From positions 124,001-188,000 of the forward strand of contig NZ_JABEQK010000006.1 of the NCBI RefSeq assembly GCF_014174275.1: DNA of 64,000 bases. The letters are read 5' to 3'. Every line of letters starts with the position of its first letter. Position 1 is the stretch's first letter. The notes beneath the pieces are model-generated. The model did not search any database and was not told the DNA's origin. It saw only the letters and a program-made list of their open reading frames with translations. A program made the position numbers and the translations under genes. Origin of the DNA: Gluconacetobacter takamatsuzukensis (lineage in GTDB: Bacteria > Pseudomonadota > Alphaproteobacteria > Acetobacterales > Acetobacteraceae). Shown here one piece after another: positions 11,001 to 18,401 of the stretch.

Positions 11001-11460
11001 AACGCTCGCCTGCCAAGCGGTTCAGCTGCTGTACCGCCGTACCGGCAAACTGCCCGACCTCTACGTCATCTCGCCGTTCCGCCGCATCAAGCGGGCCCTG
11101 ATCGAAAGGATCGCCGACCTGAAGCAATGGCCCCAGGACTGCCATCCGAAAATCGGGGACCTGAAGGATTGGTGCCGCACCCGAATCGGCACGGTCCACA
11201 CGTTTCAGGGCAAGGAGGAAAGCGTGGTGCTGATGGTCCTGGGCTGCGACGGGAAAAGTGCCGGCGCCGCCCAATGGACCGCCAGCAAGCCCAACCTGCT
11301 CAACGTCGCCCTGACCCGCGCCAGACACCGTTTCTTCCTGATCGGGGACGAGGCTCTCTGGGCGGGGCGGCCCAATTTCTCCGCCGCCAGCGGCCAGCTA
11401 CCCCGCATCACGCCGGCGGTCTTTCTCGAACGCGCGCGGGGCGACGCCCCCGCCCCGTAA
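8044..11460 (+). CDS. SF1 helicase, UPF1/DNA2-like AAA domain protein
   Basis: This 1138-residue protein has the superfamily 1B helicase motifs. Walker A GPPGTGKTTLLRD is at about residue 354, and motif II as FIDEAGQA at about 830. Motif III (VVGDPMQIEP) lies near 855, motif V (HTFQGKEESVVLMVLG) near 1050 and motif VI (NVALTRARHRFFLIGD) near 1088. About 480 residues separate Walker A from motif II, and they include a coiled-coil-like stretch (about 580-710) rich in Arg/Glu/Gln. The N-terminal 200 residues match nothing I know. The start at 8044 has AAGG five bases upstream; an ATG at 8005 has no ribosome site. The family (COG1112) uses ATP to move on nucleic acid. Roles range from DNA/RNA metabolism to phage defence, and none is assigned here. 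Confidence 0.85.
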   Translation: MDSLHDCPVTLDIGRVLHFWHQVEFFIPFDLQQQVLEARDADWSVRSWPLHDLPEGPGMLWTVQVPEDRRLTGFDIYLGVFDKSVLTEIVRDALSGIAEYDQEERTDLEGLTCMARIKAGPSGEASLGEVSVSTTPWALGRVQANGLAGLDFAAFQDSIEILKQELLQFRTGGTVPPESPASGKPALTGDDLKALLVLFQRWAGYVPQTRQARHPVLVIRANTVESRRQNPTTLVPREPIPAEEDEPEDAAAEPEIDILNSFFATDIARAIRSLKQQETCTALQAYLSPVPKERRLNLYSAEGRAHIRATLAPGRLPAGHWPDEPAHSMSLMQQFAINSLLDRLDLGGIFSVNGPPGTGKTTLLRDVFAELITRRARVLAGLSTPQDAFTGRHRVEFRDRSSASVSTLRDDLAGFEMVVASSNNAAVENLSRDLPKTKALGKNAWRDRHGGAGIGYLQTVAHNIAAEAGKRGYRDLSGEDGRGDDIPWGLIAATLGRKANRSRFATGLGQDGSSKDPRPKGFDPTRHQSLWNWRKRTDLPTFAAARTAFMTADQAVTRRIDAMQRFAALEVRLRGQTLETFSIHQDAAHRQAQATVASAQAELDRLTRAITLHTSQLAILDEQERTIAADRPARWTRWLHAERERRCKTELEPVRDQKKSELAALYQAQGSQPTAEAALVSARLDLADRATALADRLAEWQALQAEWSALSASFPQIRFPDSDAALDDPRWQIDGLWRDDTLNRLRSQLFAAALGLHEAWLAEVLQQNGGFGGNVVAVSKLLSGTRLSDSKDALAIWQSLFMIVPVVSSTFASIATQFRELGPESIGWLFIDEAGQAVPQAAVGALWRAKRAVVVGDPMQIEPVFTVPVGLIEALAGAAGLTGGARVGPHQISVQTLADGANDLGAWVPDGEETQWIGSPLRVHRRCVDPMFTIANAIAYQDKMIFFDPDNPQSRLPPPDTLDLGPSAWVGLGGIACDRQVVPDQVTLACQAVQLLYRRTGKLPDLYVISPFRRIKRALIERIADLKQWPQDCHPKIGDLKDWCRTRIGTVHTFQGKEESVVLMVLGCDGKSAGAAQWTASKPNLLNVALTRARHRFFLIGDEALWAGRPNFSAASGQLPRITPAVFLERARGDAPAP

Positions 11461-11485
11461 TCGCCGGTCTCACACGGCGGCGGTC

Positions 11486-12706
11486 TCACACCGACTGGGC
11501 GTTCCGCACCCTCAGCGCCAGCAGCGCCACCAGGTAAACCACCAGCCCACCCACCGAGAGCAGGGCCCCGCCCATGCCAAGCGCGTCGTAGCCAAACCCA
11601 TGGGCCAGCAGAACGCTGCCCAGCACGGCGCCCAGCGCGTTGGCGATATTGAACGCGGAGTGATTGAGCGACGCGGCCAGGGTCTGCGCGTTCCCGGCAA
11701 AATCCATCAGCCGCGTCTGCAATGCCGGCCCCAGCGCGTTGAAGAAAGTCGGCACCAGAAAGACATCGGCCATCAGCCCGATACGGCTGTGCAGGACGAA
11801 CGGCAGCACCAGCATGGTGGCGATGCTGCCCACCAGCGCGACCAGCACGGCGGCATTCAGGTTACGGTCGACGATCCAGGCCCCGACATTCGCCCCCGCC
11901 AGCATGCCGCCGCCCCAGACCACCAGATAGACCATGACCATCCATTCCGGCACCGAAGTCACGTTATGCAGGATGCTGGTCAGGAAGGTGTAGAGCGTGA
12001 ACATGCCACCGAAGCCGATGGCCGCCGTCAGCAGGGTCAGCAGCACCTGCGCATTGGCAAGCCCCTGCAATTCCCCCAGCGGCGTCACCGCCCGGTCGGC
12101 CTTGTCCGCGGGAATATACCGCCACACGCCCAGCAGGGTCACGGCGCCAGCCAGCCCGATCACGGCATAGGCCGCCCGCCAGCCCAGATGATCGGCGGCG
12201 AAGGTCGAAAACGGCGCCCCGATCAGGGTCGCGATCGCAATGCCCGACAGAACCCGGCCCACCGCCCAGCCGCGCCGCGCCCGTTCGACCATCGAGGCCC
12301 CGATCAGCGCCGAAATCCCGAACAGGGCACCATGCGGCAGACCGGCGATGAAGCGGGCGCCATCTACCAGCGCCGGCGTCGGCATCATGATGCTCAGGAA
12401 ATTCCCGCCGCAGAAAAAGACGAACAACGCCAGCAGAAGCTCCCGGCGGGACAGGCGCGCGCCCAGGATGGTGAAGAGCGGCGCCCCGACCACTACCCCC
12501 AGCGCATAGGCCGTAATGGCATACCCGGCCTCGGCTTCCGATACGTGAAGCGACGCCGCAAACTGCGGCAGCATCCCCATGATCGCGAATTCGCCCGTTC
12601 CGACCACGAACGTGCCGAACGTCAGCGTCAGGAAGGCCAGCGCCGCTCCATGCGGCGGCGGGATCCGGGCAATGCCGTGCCCGTCCGGAATCATCTCTGT
12701 CGTCAT
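11486..12706 (-). CDS. MFS exporter, AraJ/sugar-efflux type (DHA1)
   Basis: This 406-residue protein has 12 TM segments and a typical DHA1 N-terminus (GTFVVGTGEFAIMGMLPQFA) followed by loop 2-3 ILGARLSRRELL. Closest in style are AraJ, YdhP and chloramphenicol/sugar efflux proteins, which export small organic molecules with proton import. It lies 41 bp downstream of the GlcG/HbpS-like gene on the same strand and is probably co-transcribed. It converges with the helicase gene, with a 25-bp gap containing two copies of CGGTCTCACAC. Confidence 0.8.
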   Translation of the reverse strand: MTTEMIPDGHGIARIPPPHGAALAFLTLTFGTFVVGTGEFAIMGMLPQFAASLHVSEAEAGYAITAYALGVVVGAPLFTILGARLSRRELLLALFVFFCGGNFLSIMMPTPALVDGARFIAGLPHGALFGISALIGASMVERARRGWAVGRVLSGIAIATLIGAPFSTFAADHLGWRAAYAVIGLAGAVTLLGVWRYIPADKADRAVTPLGELQGLANAQVLLTLLTAAIGFGGMFTLYTFLTSILHNVTSVPEWMVMVYLVVWGGGMLAGANVGAWIVDRNLNAAVLVALVGSIATMLVLPFVLHSRIGLMADVFLVPTFFNALGPALQTRLMDFAGNAQTLAASLNHSAFNIANALGAVLGSVLLAHGFGYDALGMGGALLSVGGLVVYLVALLALRVRNAQSV

Positions 12707-12747
12707 CGGATCAGTCCAGGATACTGCACTATTTTACGAAAAGGATC

Positions 12748-13143
12748 TTACGAAAGGGCGGCCAGGGCCACCCGGGCAATGGCAATATCGTCTTCGGTGC
12801 TGGCACCCGAAACCCCGATGCCGCCGACCACGGCCCCCTTGCCGTCGCGTATGGCCAGCCCGCCGCCGAAACTGGTCAGCCCGCCATTGGTCTGCTCCAG
12901 CGAATAGGCCTCTCCCCCGGGGCAGGCGATCATGGCGAAATCCGCACTGTCCATCTGGAACAGCGCGGCGGTCCTGGCCTTCTTGTTGCAGACATCGATG
13001 CAGCCCAGAGCGACACCGTCCATGCGCCCGAAGGCAACCGGCCACGCCGCCGCATCCAGAATCGACACGCATACGATAACGCCCCGGCGCTCCGCCTCCG
13101 CAATGGCTGCGGAAAGCATCCGGGTTGCAGATGAAAGCTGCAT
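12748..13143 (-). CDS. GlcG/HbpS family protein
   Basis: This 131-residue protein follows the GlcG/HbpS fold: N-terminal helix (ATRMLSAAIAEAERRG), V-S-I-L-D-A-A-A, then PGGEAYSLEQTNGGLTSFGGGL and the C-terminal GVSGASTEDDIAIAR. Members bind haem or cobalamin-like ligands or sit in glycolate and propanediol operons. The ligand here is unknown. The ATG at 13143 has AGAGG about 8 bases upstream; longer in-frame starts run into the leader. It sits between an IclR regulator and an exporter on the same strand. Confidence 0.82.
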   Translation of the reverse strand: MQLSSATRMLSAAIAEAERRGVIVCVSILDAAAWPVAFGRMDGVALGCIDVCNKKARTAALFQMDSADFAMIACPGGEAYSLEQTNGGLTSFGGGLAIRDGKGAVVGGIGVSGASTEDDIAIARVALAALS

Positions 13144-13301
13144 GAAGGCGACCTCTATCCTGTCGGGAAAACCTACCGGCAATGTAATCCAGACCGGCGC
13201 GCAGGAAACGGCCCGATCGCACAATTCCGAATTTATCCAATATCGTTGAACTTTTTCGCCGACATCGCAGGTTCGACGCCCGATGCCCCCTGTCCCCCCG
13301 C

Positions 13302-13994
13302 TCAGGCGACAAGGCTCATCATCGTCCAGCTCAGCTCGATCAGCCGCCGCCGGGGGAACGTCCCGGCCGGGCCGGTAATGCTGATACCCGCCTGCACCAG
13401 CCCCCCATCCCGCCACGGCACGGCCAGGCAGTTCCATCCCGGCCGCGAGGCCTCGATATCGAGCGCGTATCCCTTGGTCCGGACCTCGCCGACCTGCGAC
13501 AGGAACGCATCGCTCAGCACCCGTCCCTCCACGGGCGTCATCCTCTTTTCCAGACCGGGAAAAAACGCGAGGAAAACGAGGCCGAGCGCCGATCCTTCCA
13601 GCTTCTCCCGCCGCCTGAAATCCCCGGCCTCCAGGCTTCCGCCCGCGATCTCGATCCTGTCCAGATACGCAACCTCGTCGCCGCTCGGCACCGCTAGCAG
13701 CACCGTGGCGCCGCACGCAGCGGCAATGGCCTCCAGCACCGGCCGCACCCGGTCGCGCAGGATGGCGTCATCCCCGGCCATGCGCGCGATATTCAGGATC
13801 CGGTTGCCCAGGTGATAGCGCATATCCCCCGGCACGCGCTGCACATAGCCCAGCCGGTCGAGCGTTTTCAGGATATTGTGGACGGTCGTCTTGCCGATCC
13901 GCATCTGCTCGTGGATCGTCCGCAGATGCGCCCGCCCGCCTTCCTGGGCGATAATCTCCAATATCGCGGCGGCACGCTCGACGGACTGGATCAC
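13302..13994 (-). CDS. IclR-family transcriptional regulator
   Basis: This 230-residue protein has an N-terminal winged helix-turn-helix (SVERAAAILEIIAQEGG, then RIGKTTVHNILKTLDRLGYV) and a C-terminal IclR effector domain (residues about 75-230). It starts at a GTG at 13994 behind GGGGGGCGAGC. It is followed 158 bp downstream by the GlcG/HbpS and exporter genes, which it may control. The intergenic stretch carries AT-rich sequence with a weak TTCAA-N5-TTGGA repeat near 13240-13256. The effector is unknown. Confidence 0.87.
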   Translation of the reverse strand: MIQSVERAAAILEIIAQEGGRAHLRTIHEQMRIGKTTVHNILKTLDRLGYVQRVPGDMRYHLGNRILNIARMAGDDAILRDRVRPVLEAIAAACGATVLLAVPSGDEVAYLDRIEIAGGSLEAGDFRRREKLEGSALGLVFLAFFPGLEKRMTPVEGRVLSDAFLSQVGEVRTKGYALDIEASRPGWNCLAVPWRDGGLVQAGISITGPAGTFPRRRLIELSWTMMSLVA

Positions 13995-14019
13995 GCTCGC
14001 CCCCCGGTATCCGTCCCGT

Positions 14020-15612
14020 TCAGTGGCCGATATCGGGCAGCGGGTCGTCCGCCTCGTCCATCAGCGACAGGTCCGGCGCGGCCACGGCGCTGCGCACCCC
14101 CCACATGCAGAACAGCAGCGAGACCGCCGCCACCACGATCAGGTCCCAGCCATAGGGAATCCACCCATGCCCGCCGAATTGCGGGCTGCCGGCATAGGAC
14201 AGCACCGCGATCGTGGGCAGATAGACCATGAACCAGATGGCATGCCGCGCCGCCGCGCGATGCTGCGCCCAGCTATCCTGCCGCCGGCACCAGAGGTAAA
14301 GCGGCAGCAGCAGCAGCATCAGCAGGATAATGTCCCCGCTCAGCGGCCAGCGCGCCCAATAGAGCAGCAGTGACGAGAACATGAAGGCCAGCGCCCCGGT
14401 CACCTGCATCACCGGCACCCGCACCGGGCGCGGCCGGTCCGCCAGCGTGCGCCGCAGCGCCAGCGCCGAGATCGGCAGCATCAGGTACGAAATCACGGTA
14501 CAGACCGAAATCACCGCCGCCAGGATGCCCCACCCGCGAAAGCAGAACAGGAAGATATAGGCCGCGCCCAGATTGAACCACAGCGCCGGGCGCGGCACCC
14601 CGTATTCCGGATGGATCGCCCCCAGCAGGTCGGGCAGCGTGCCATTGCGCTGCATGCCCAGCGTCATGCGCGTGCTGGACGCCAGATGGGTCGCCCCCGC
14701 CCCGCTGGGTGCCAAGAAGGCGTCGAAATACAGCAGCATCGCCACCCAGTTGAGGTTGAAGGCAATGGCCAGCTGCGCGAAGGGCGAGGAAAAGGACAGC
14801 GCCGCCCACCCCCCGGCGCCCGGCCGCACCGCACCCAGATAGGCGCATTGCAGCAGCAGGTAGATCACGGTCGCCGTCGCCACCGACCCGATCACGGCAA
14901 ACGGAATGCTGCGCCCCGGATTGCGCGCCTCGCCGGCCAGGTTCAGCGGGCTCTGGAACCCGTTGAAGGCGAAGACGATGCCCGAGGTCGCCACCGCCGT
15001 CAGCACGCCCGACAGCCCGTAGGGCATGAATCCCCCCGTCTCCGCGCCGGTCAGGTTGCCTCCGTGGAAGCTGCTGGCCATCAGCAGCACCGCCGTCGTC
15101 GCCGGCACGATCAGCTTGAAGACCGTGATGGCGGAATTGAACCGGGCGAAGAACCGCACGCCCCAGAAATTGAGCAGGAAATAGACCACCACCAGCACGG
15201 CGGCGGCCGCCAGCCCGCTCGGCGACAGCACCCCGTCATGATACATCGCCCGGGCCCACGGAAACGGCCAGGAACTCATATACTGCACCGACGCTTCCGC
15301 CTCGACCGGCACCACGCTGACGATCGAAAGCCAGTTCGCCCCGGCGGCCATGAAGCCGACCAGCGGCCCGTGCGTCAGGTTGGCATAGCGGACCATGCCC
15401 CCCGCCACGGGAAACATGCCGCCCAGCTCGGTCGCCATCGCGGCGATGACCAGCGCGATGAACGCCCCCAGCAGCCAGGCCAGGATGGCGGCCGGCCCGG
15501 CGGTGGAAGCCGCCCGTTCGGCACCGAACAGCCACCCCGACCCGATCATGGCGCTCAGCCCCGTAAACATCAGTTGCCAGGGGCCAAGGGCACGATTCAG
15601 GCGGGACGACAC
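14020..15612 (-). CDS. APC-superfamily amino-acid permease
   Basis: This is a 530-residue, 12-TM permease. The APC motif G-L-S-A-M-I-G-S-G-W-L-F-G is in TM1 (about residues 15-27), and the TM6 region VFAFNGFQSPLNLAGEARNP is characteristic of the aspartate/amino-acid:proton symporter branch (YveA-like). It imports an amino acid or related compound across the inner membrane; the substrate is not assigned. The GTG at 15612 is preferred (GGAG ten bases upstream) over the ATG at 15696, which adds 28 poor-quality residues. It lies 25 bp before the IclR gene and 94 bp after metE on the same strand. Confidence 0.8.
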   Translation of the reverse strand: MSSRLNRALGPWQLMFTGLSAMIGSGWLFGAERAASTAGPAAILAWLLGAFIALVIAAMATELGGMFPVAGGMVRYANLTHGPLVGFMAAGANWLSIVSVVPVEAEASVQYMSSWPFPWARAMYHDGVLSPSGLAAAAVLVVVYFLLNFWGVRFFARFNSAITVFKLIVPATTAVLLMASSFHGGNLTGAETGGFMPYGLSGVLTAVATSGIVFAFNGFQSPLNLAGEARNPGRSIPFAVIGSVATATVIYLLLQCAYLGAVRPGAGGWAALSFSSPFAQLAIAFNLNWVAMLLYFDAFLAPSGAGATHLASSTRMTLGMQRNGTLPDLLGAIHPEYGVPRPALWFNLGAAYIFLFCFRGWGILAAVISVCTVISYLMLPISALALRRTLADRPRPVRVPVMQVTGALAFMFSSLLLYWARWPLSGDIILLMLLLLPLYLWCRRQDSWAQHRAAARHAIWFMVYLPTIAVLSYAGSPQFGGHGWIPYGWDLIVVAAVSLLFCMWGVRSAVAAPDLSLMDEADDPLPDIGH

Positions 15613-15706
15613 GTCAGGGACACTCCGGAACGATGGGGCGGGCGAGCGAATCGCCCAGGATCCGCCCAACCAACCTCGTTCCGCGCCCGGATGCAACAGG
15701 CCCCGT

Positions 15707-18028
15707 TCAGCCCGCGCGCATCGTCCGCGCCGCCGCCACCATGCTGGCGATCGCCGGCCGCACCTCGGGCCATTTGCGGGTCTTCAGGCCGCAATCCGGA
15801 TTCACCCAGATCTGCCGCGCATCCAGCCGCAGGGCGGCGGCCCTCAGCAGCGCCACCATCTCCTCTACCGACGGCTCGCGCGGCGAATGGATGTCATAGA
15901 CGCCGGGCCCGATCTCCGCCGGATAGCGATGGCCCACAAAGGCATCCAGCAGCTCCATCTTCGACCGCGCGGTCTCGATCGAGATGACATCAGCATCCAT
16001 CGCCGCGATGGCGGCGATGATGTCGTTGAACTCGGAATAGCACATGTGGGTATGGATCTGCGTCACGTCGGCCACGCCCGAGGACGCGATGCGGAAGCAC
16101 GCCACAGCCCAGTCCAGATAGGCCTGCCAGTCATGCCGCCGCAGCGGCAGCCCCTCGCGCAGCGCGGCCTCGTCGATCTGGATCACCGCCGCCCCCGCGC
16201 GCTCCAGGTCCACCACCTCGTCCCGGATGGCATAGGCGATCTGGCGGCAGGTGGCCTCGCGCGGCTGGTCGTCGCGCACGAACGACCAGTTCAGGATCGT
16301 GACCGGCCCGGTCAGCATCCCCTTCATCGGCCGCGCCGTCAGCGACTGGGCATAATCCCACCATCCCACGGTCATCGGCGCGGGCCGCGCGACATCGCCA
16401 TAGATGATCGGCGGCCGCACGCAGCGCGACCCATAGGACTGCACCCAGCCATGCCGGGTGAACACGAATCCCGACAGGCGCTCGCCGAAATACTGCACCA
16501 TGTCGTTGCGTTCGAACTCGCCATGCACCAGCACGTCCAGCCCCGCCTCCTCCTGCCAGCGGATCGCGGCGGCGATCTCCTCCTTCAGGAACGCCTCGTA
16601 CGCCTCATCGGCCAGCGCACCCTTTGCCTGCGCGGCACGCGCCTGCCGCACCTCCTGCGTCTGCGGGAAAGAGCCGATGGTCGTGGTCGGGAACGGCGGC
16701 AGCCCCAGCGCCTCGCGCTGCGCGGCCTGCCGCACCGGGAACGGCGTCGCACGCCCCTCCTGCCCGACGCCCTCCGCAACCCGCGCCCGAACCGCCGGAT
16801 TGTTGATGCGCGGCGAGGTCCGGCGCGACGCCACGGCGGCCGAGGCCGCATCCAGCTCCCCGCGCACCGTCTCCGCGCCCGCGTTCAGCGCCCGGGCCAG
16901 AATCGCCAGTTCCCCGATCTTCTGCACCGCAAAGGCCAGCCAGGAGCGCACATCCTCCTCCAGCGCGGTCTCGCGATCCAGATCCAGCGGGCTGTGCAGC
17001 AGCGAGCAGGACGGCGCCAACTGAAGCGTGCGGCCCGAACGCACCGCCGGCGCGATCGCGGCCAGGATCGCGTTCAGGTCCGCCCGCCACACATTCCGTC
17101 CGTCGATCACCCCCAGCGACAGCACCAGGTCGGCCCGCGCGCCATCCAGCACCGGCTGCAACTGCCCGGGCGCCCGCACCAGGTCGATATGCAGCCCGTC
17201 CACCGGCAACGCCAGCGCGGTCGCCAGATTGTCGCCCAGCGCGCCGAAATAGGTCGCCAGCATCAGGCGCGTACCGTCCAGCGCCGCATGCAGCCGGGCA
17301 TAGGCCTCCCCATAGGCGGCGCGCGCCGCATCGCCCAGGTCCAGCACCAGGCACGGCTCGTCGATCTGCACCCAGTCCGCGCCCGCATCCGCCAGCGCGC
17401 GCAGCACGGCGACATAGACCGGCAGCAGGCGTGGCAGCAGCGTCAGCGGATCGAAATCGCCGCCCCGCGCCTTGCCCAGCAGCAGGTAGCTGACCGGCCC
17501 CAGCAGCACCGGCCGGGTCTCGATCCCCTGCGCGCGGGCCTCGTTATATTCGTCGACCGGCTTGGTCGAAGACAGGCGGAACACCTGGTCAGCGGAAAAT
17601 TCGGGCACCAGATAATGGTAGTTGGTGTCGAACCATTTGGTCATTTCCGCCGCCGGCACCCCGCCCGCCGCATGTGATGCATGTGACGCATGACCATGGG
17701 CGCACGCCGATTCGCCCTGCGTCCCGCGCGCCATGGCAAAATAGGTCGCACTGTCGACCGCCCCGCCGCTCCAGCCATAGGCCGGCGGAATCGCCCCCAC
17801 CATCGCGCTGGTATCCAGCACATGGTCATAGAGCGAGAAATCGTTGGACGGGATCACATCCGCCCCCCGGTCGCGCTGCCAGGCCCAGTTGGCGGCGCGC
17901 AGCCGCGCGGCGGTGGCCAGCAGCGATTCGGCACTGCTCCGCCCGGCCCAATACGCTTCCAGTTCGGTCTTCAGTTCGCGCCGGGGGCCGATTCGGGGAA
18001 ATCCCAGGGTCGCAACGGTAACGCTCAT
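15707..18028 (-). CDS. metE: Cobalamin-independent methionine synthase
   Basis: This 773-residue enzyme transfers a methyl group from 5-methyltetrahydropteroyl-glutamate to homocysteine (EC 2.1.1.14). Both barrel domains are present. The C-terminal zinc-site segments QIHTHMCYSEF (His and Cys ligands) and WVNPDCGLKTR (Cys ligand) are intact. The N-terminus MSVTVATLGFPRIGPRRELK is standard, and GAGG lies 5 bases before the ATG at 18028. A short His/Ala-rich insertion (ACAHGHASHASHAAGG, about residues 115-130) interrupts the usual loop before VPAAEMTKWFDTNYHY. The leader contains a cobalamin riboswitch, so B12 should repress it. Confidence 0.96.
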   Translation of the reverse strand: MSVTVATLGFPRIGPRRELKTELEAYWAGRSSAESLLATAARLRAANWAWQRDRGADVIPSNDFSLYDHVLDTSAMVGAIPPAYGWSGGAVDSATYFAMARGTQGESACAHGHASHASHAAGGVPAAEMTKWFDTNYHYLVPEFSADQVFRLSSTKPVDEYNEARAQGIETRPVLLGPVSYLLLGKARGGDFDPLTLLPRLLPVYVAVLRALADAGADWVQIDEPCLVLDLGDAARAAYGEAYARLHAALDGTRLMLATYFGALGDNLATALALPVDGLHIDLVRAPGQLQPVLDGARADLVLSLGVIDGRNVWRADLNAILAAIAPAVRSGRTLQLAPSCSLLHSPLDLDRETALEEDVRSWLAFAVQKIGELAILARALNAGAETVRGELDAASAAVASRRTSPRINNPAVRARVAEGVGQEGRATPFPVRQAAQREALGLPPFPTTTIGSFPQTQEVRQARAAQAKGALADEAYEAFLKEEIAAAIRWQEEAGLDVLVHGEFERNDMVQYFGERLSGFVFTRHGWVQSYGSRCVRPPIIYGDVARPAPMTVGWWDYAQSLTARPMKGMLTGPVTILNWSFVRDDQPREATCRQIAYAIRDEVVDLERAGAAVIQIDEAALREGLPLRRHDWQAYLDWAVACFRIASSGVADVTQIHTHMCYSEFNDIIAAIAAMDADVISIETARSKMELLDAFVGHRYPAEIGPGVYDIHSPREPSVEEMVALLRAAALRLDARQIWVNPDCGLKTRKWPEVRPAIASMVAAARTMRAG

Positions 18029-18149
18029 GACTGCCTCGTCAGGTTGGGCGGTCCGTCGGGACAGGTGCGCGCGAACACTCACGCCGACCCAGTGGCCGGC
18101 GCGGCATCGTCCACGCCCCATCCGGACACCCCGCCGGAAGATCTTCTGC

Positions 18150-18300
18150 GGCCATGGCAGGTCTCCTGGCTCGCGGGTTCGCGCATCGCCGGTCCGGCCT
18201 TCCCGGGGCGCGAAACCCCAGTGACACGAATGGACCTATGCTCGCCGCTTACAGTTGCGGGGGCAGCGCCGGCATCGCACCGGCTTCCCTCTTCGCCGCA
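18150..18300 (-). promoter_or_regulatory. Cobalamin riboswitch in the metE leader
   Basis: Read on the minus strand, the aptamer begins AGGGAAGCCGGTG (from 18290). It continues with GCTGCCCCCGCAACTGTAAG, then GTGTCACTGG and GGGAAGG, and ends with the B12 box GCCAGGAGACCTGCC at 18170-18156. All conserved blocks are in the right order. The class senses adenosyl- or methylcobalamin and usually turns expression off. About 125 nt separate the B12 box from the metE start, leaving room for an expression platform. Its presence implies that a B12-dependent MetH exists elsewhere in the genome. Confidence 0.95.
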
Positions 18301-18330
18301 CCCAGGGGGCGCGGAACCATGACGTGCCGG

Positions 18331-18360
18331 ATTAAGACGCTCGCCCCGGACATGAGTCAA
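18331..18360 (-). promoter_or_regulatory. Likely metE promoter
   Basis: On the minus strand TTGACT (18360-18355) is followed, after 18 bases, by CTTAAT (18336-18331). Transcription would start about 25-30 bases before the riboswitch aptamer. The match is good for the -35 box and moderate for the -10 box. Confidence 0.5.
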
Positions 18361-18366
18361 TATAAT
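18361..18366 (+). promoter_or_regulatory. -10 box of the ArsR-methyltransferase gene
   Basis: A perfect TATAAT lies in an AT-rich island of otherwise GC-rich DNA, 36 bases before the ATG at 18402. No good -35 hexamer is visible. The predicted start site falls at the edge of the palindrome that follows. Confidence 0.5.
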
Positions 18367-18372
18367 TTGCAC

Positions 18373-18392
18373 ATATAAGGATATCGTTATAT
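18373..18392. promoter_or_regulatory. Palindromic operator between metE and regulator
   Basis: The sequence ATATAAGG-ATAT-CGTTATAT is a 20-bp palindrome with 18 of 20 positions symmetric. It lies just after the TATAAT of the regulator gene and about 12 bp upstream of the metE -35 box. ArsR-type regulators bind such short AT-rich palindromes, so auto-repression and control of metE by the adjacent SahR-like protein is the natural reading (inference). Confidence 0.6.
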
Positions 18393-18401
18393 AACACCTC
18401 C

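Noticed and set aside
8044-11460. The helicase as a new defence system
   Set aside because: It stands alone between a DUF1697 gene and an exporter with no partner or mobile-element context. Reported only as a possibility.
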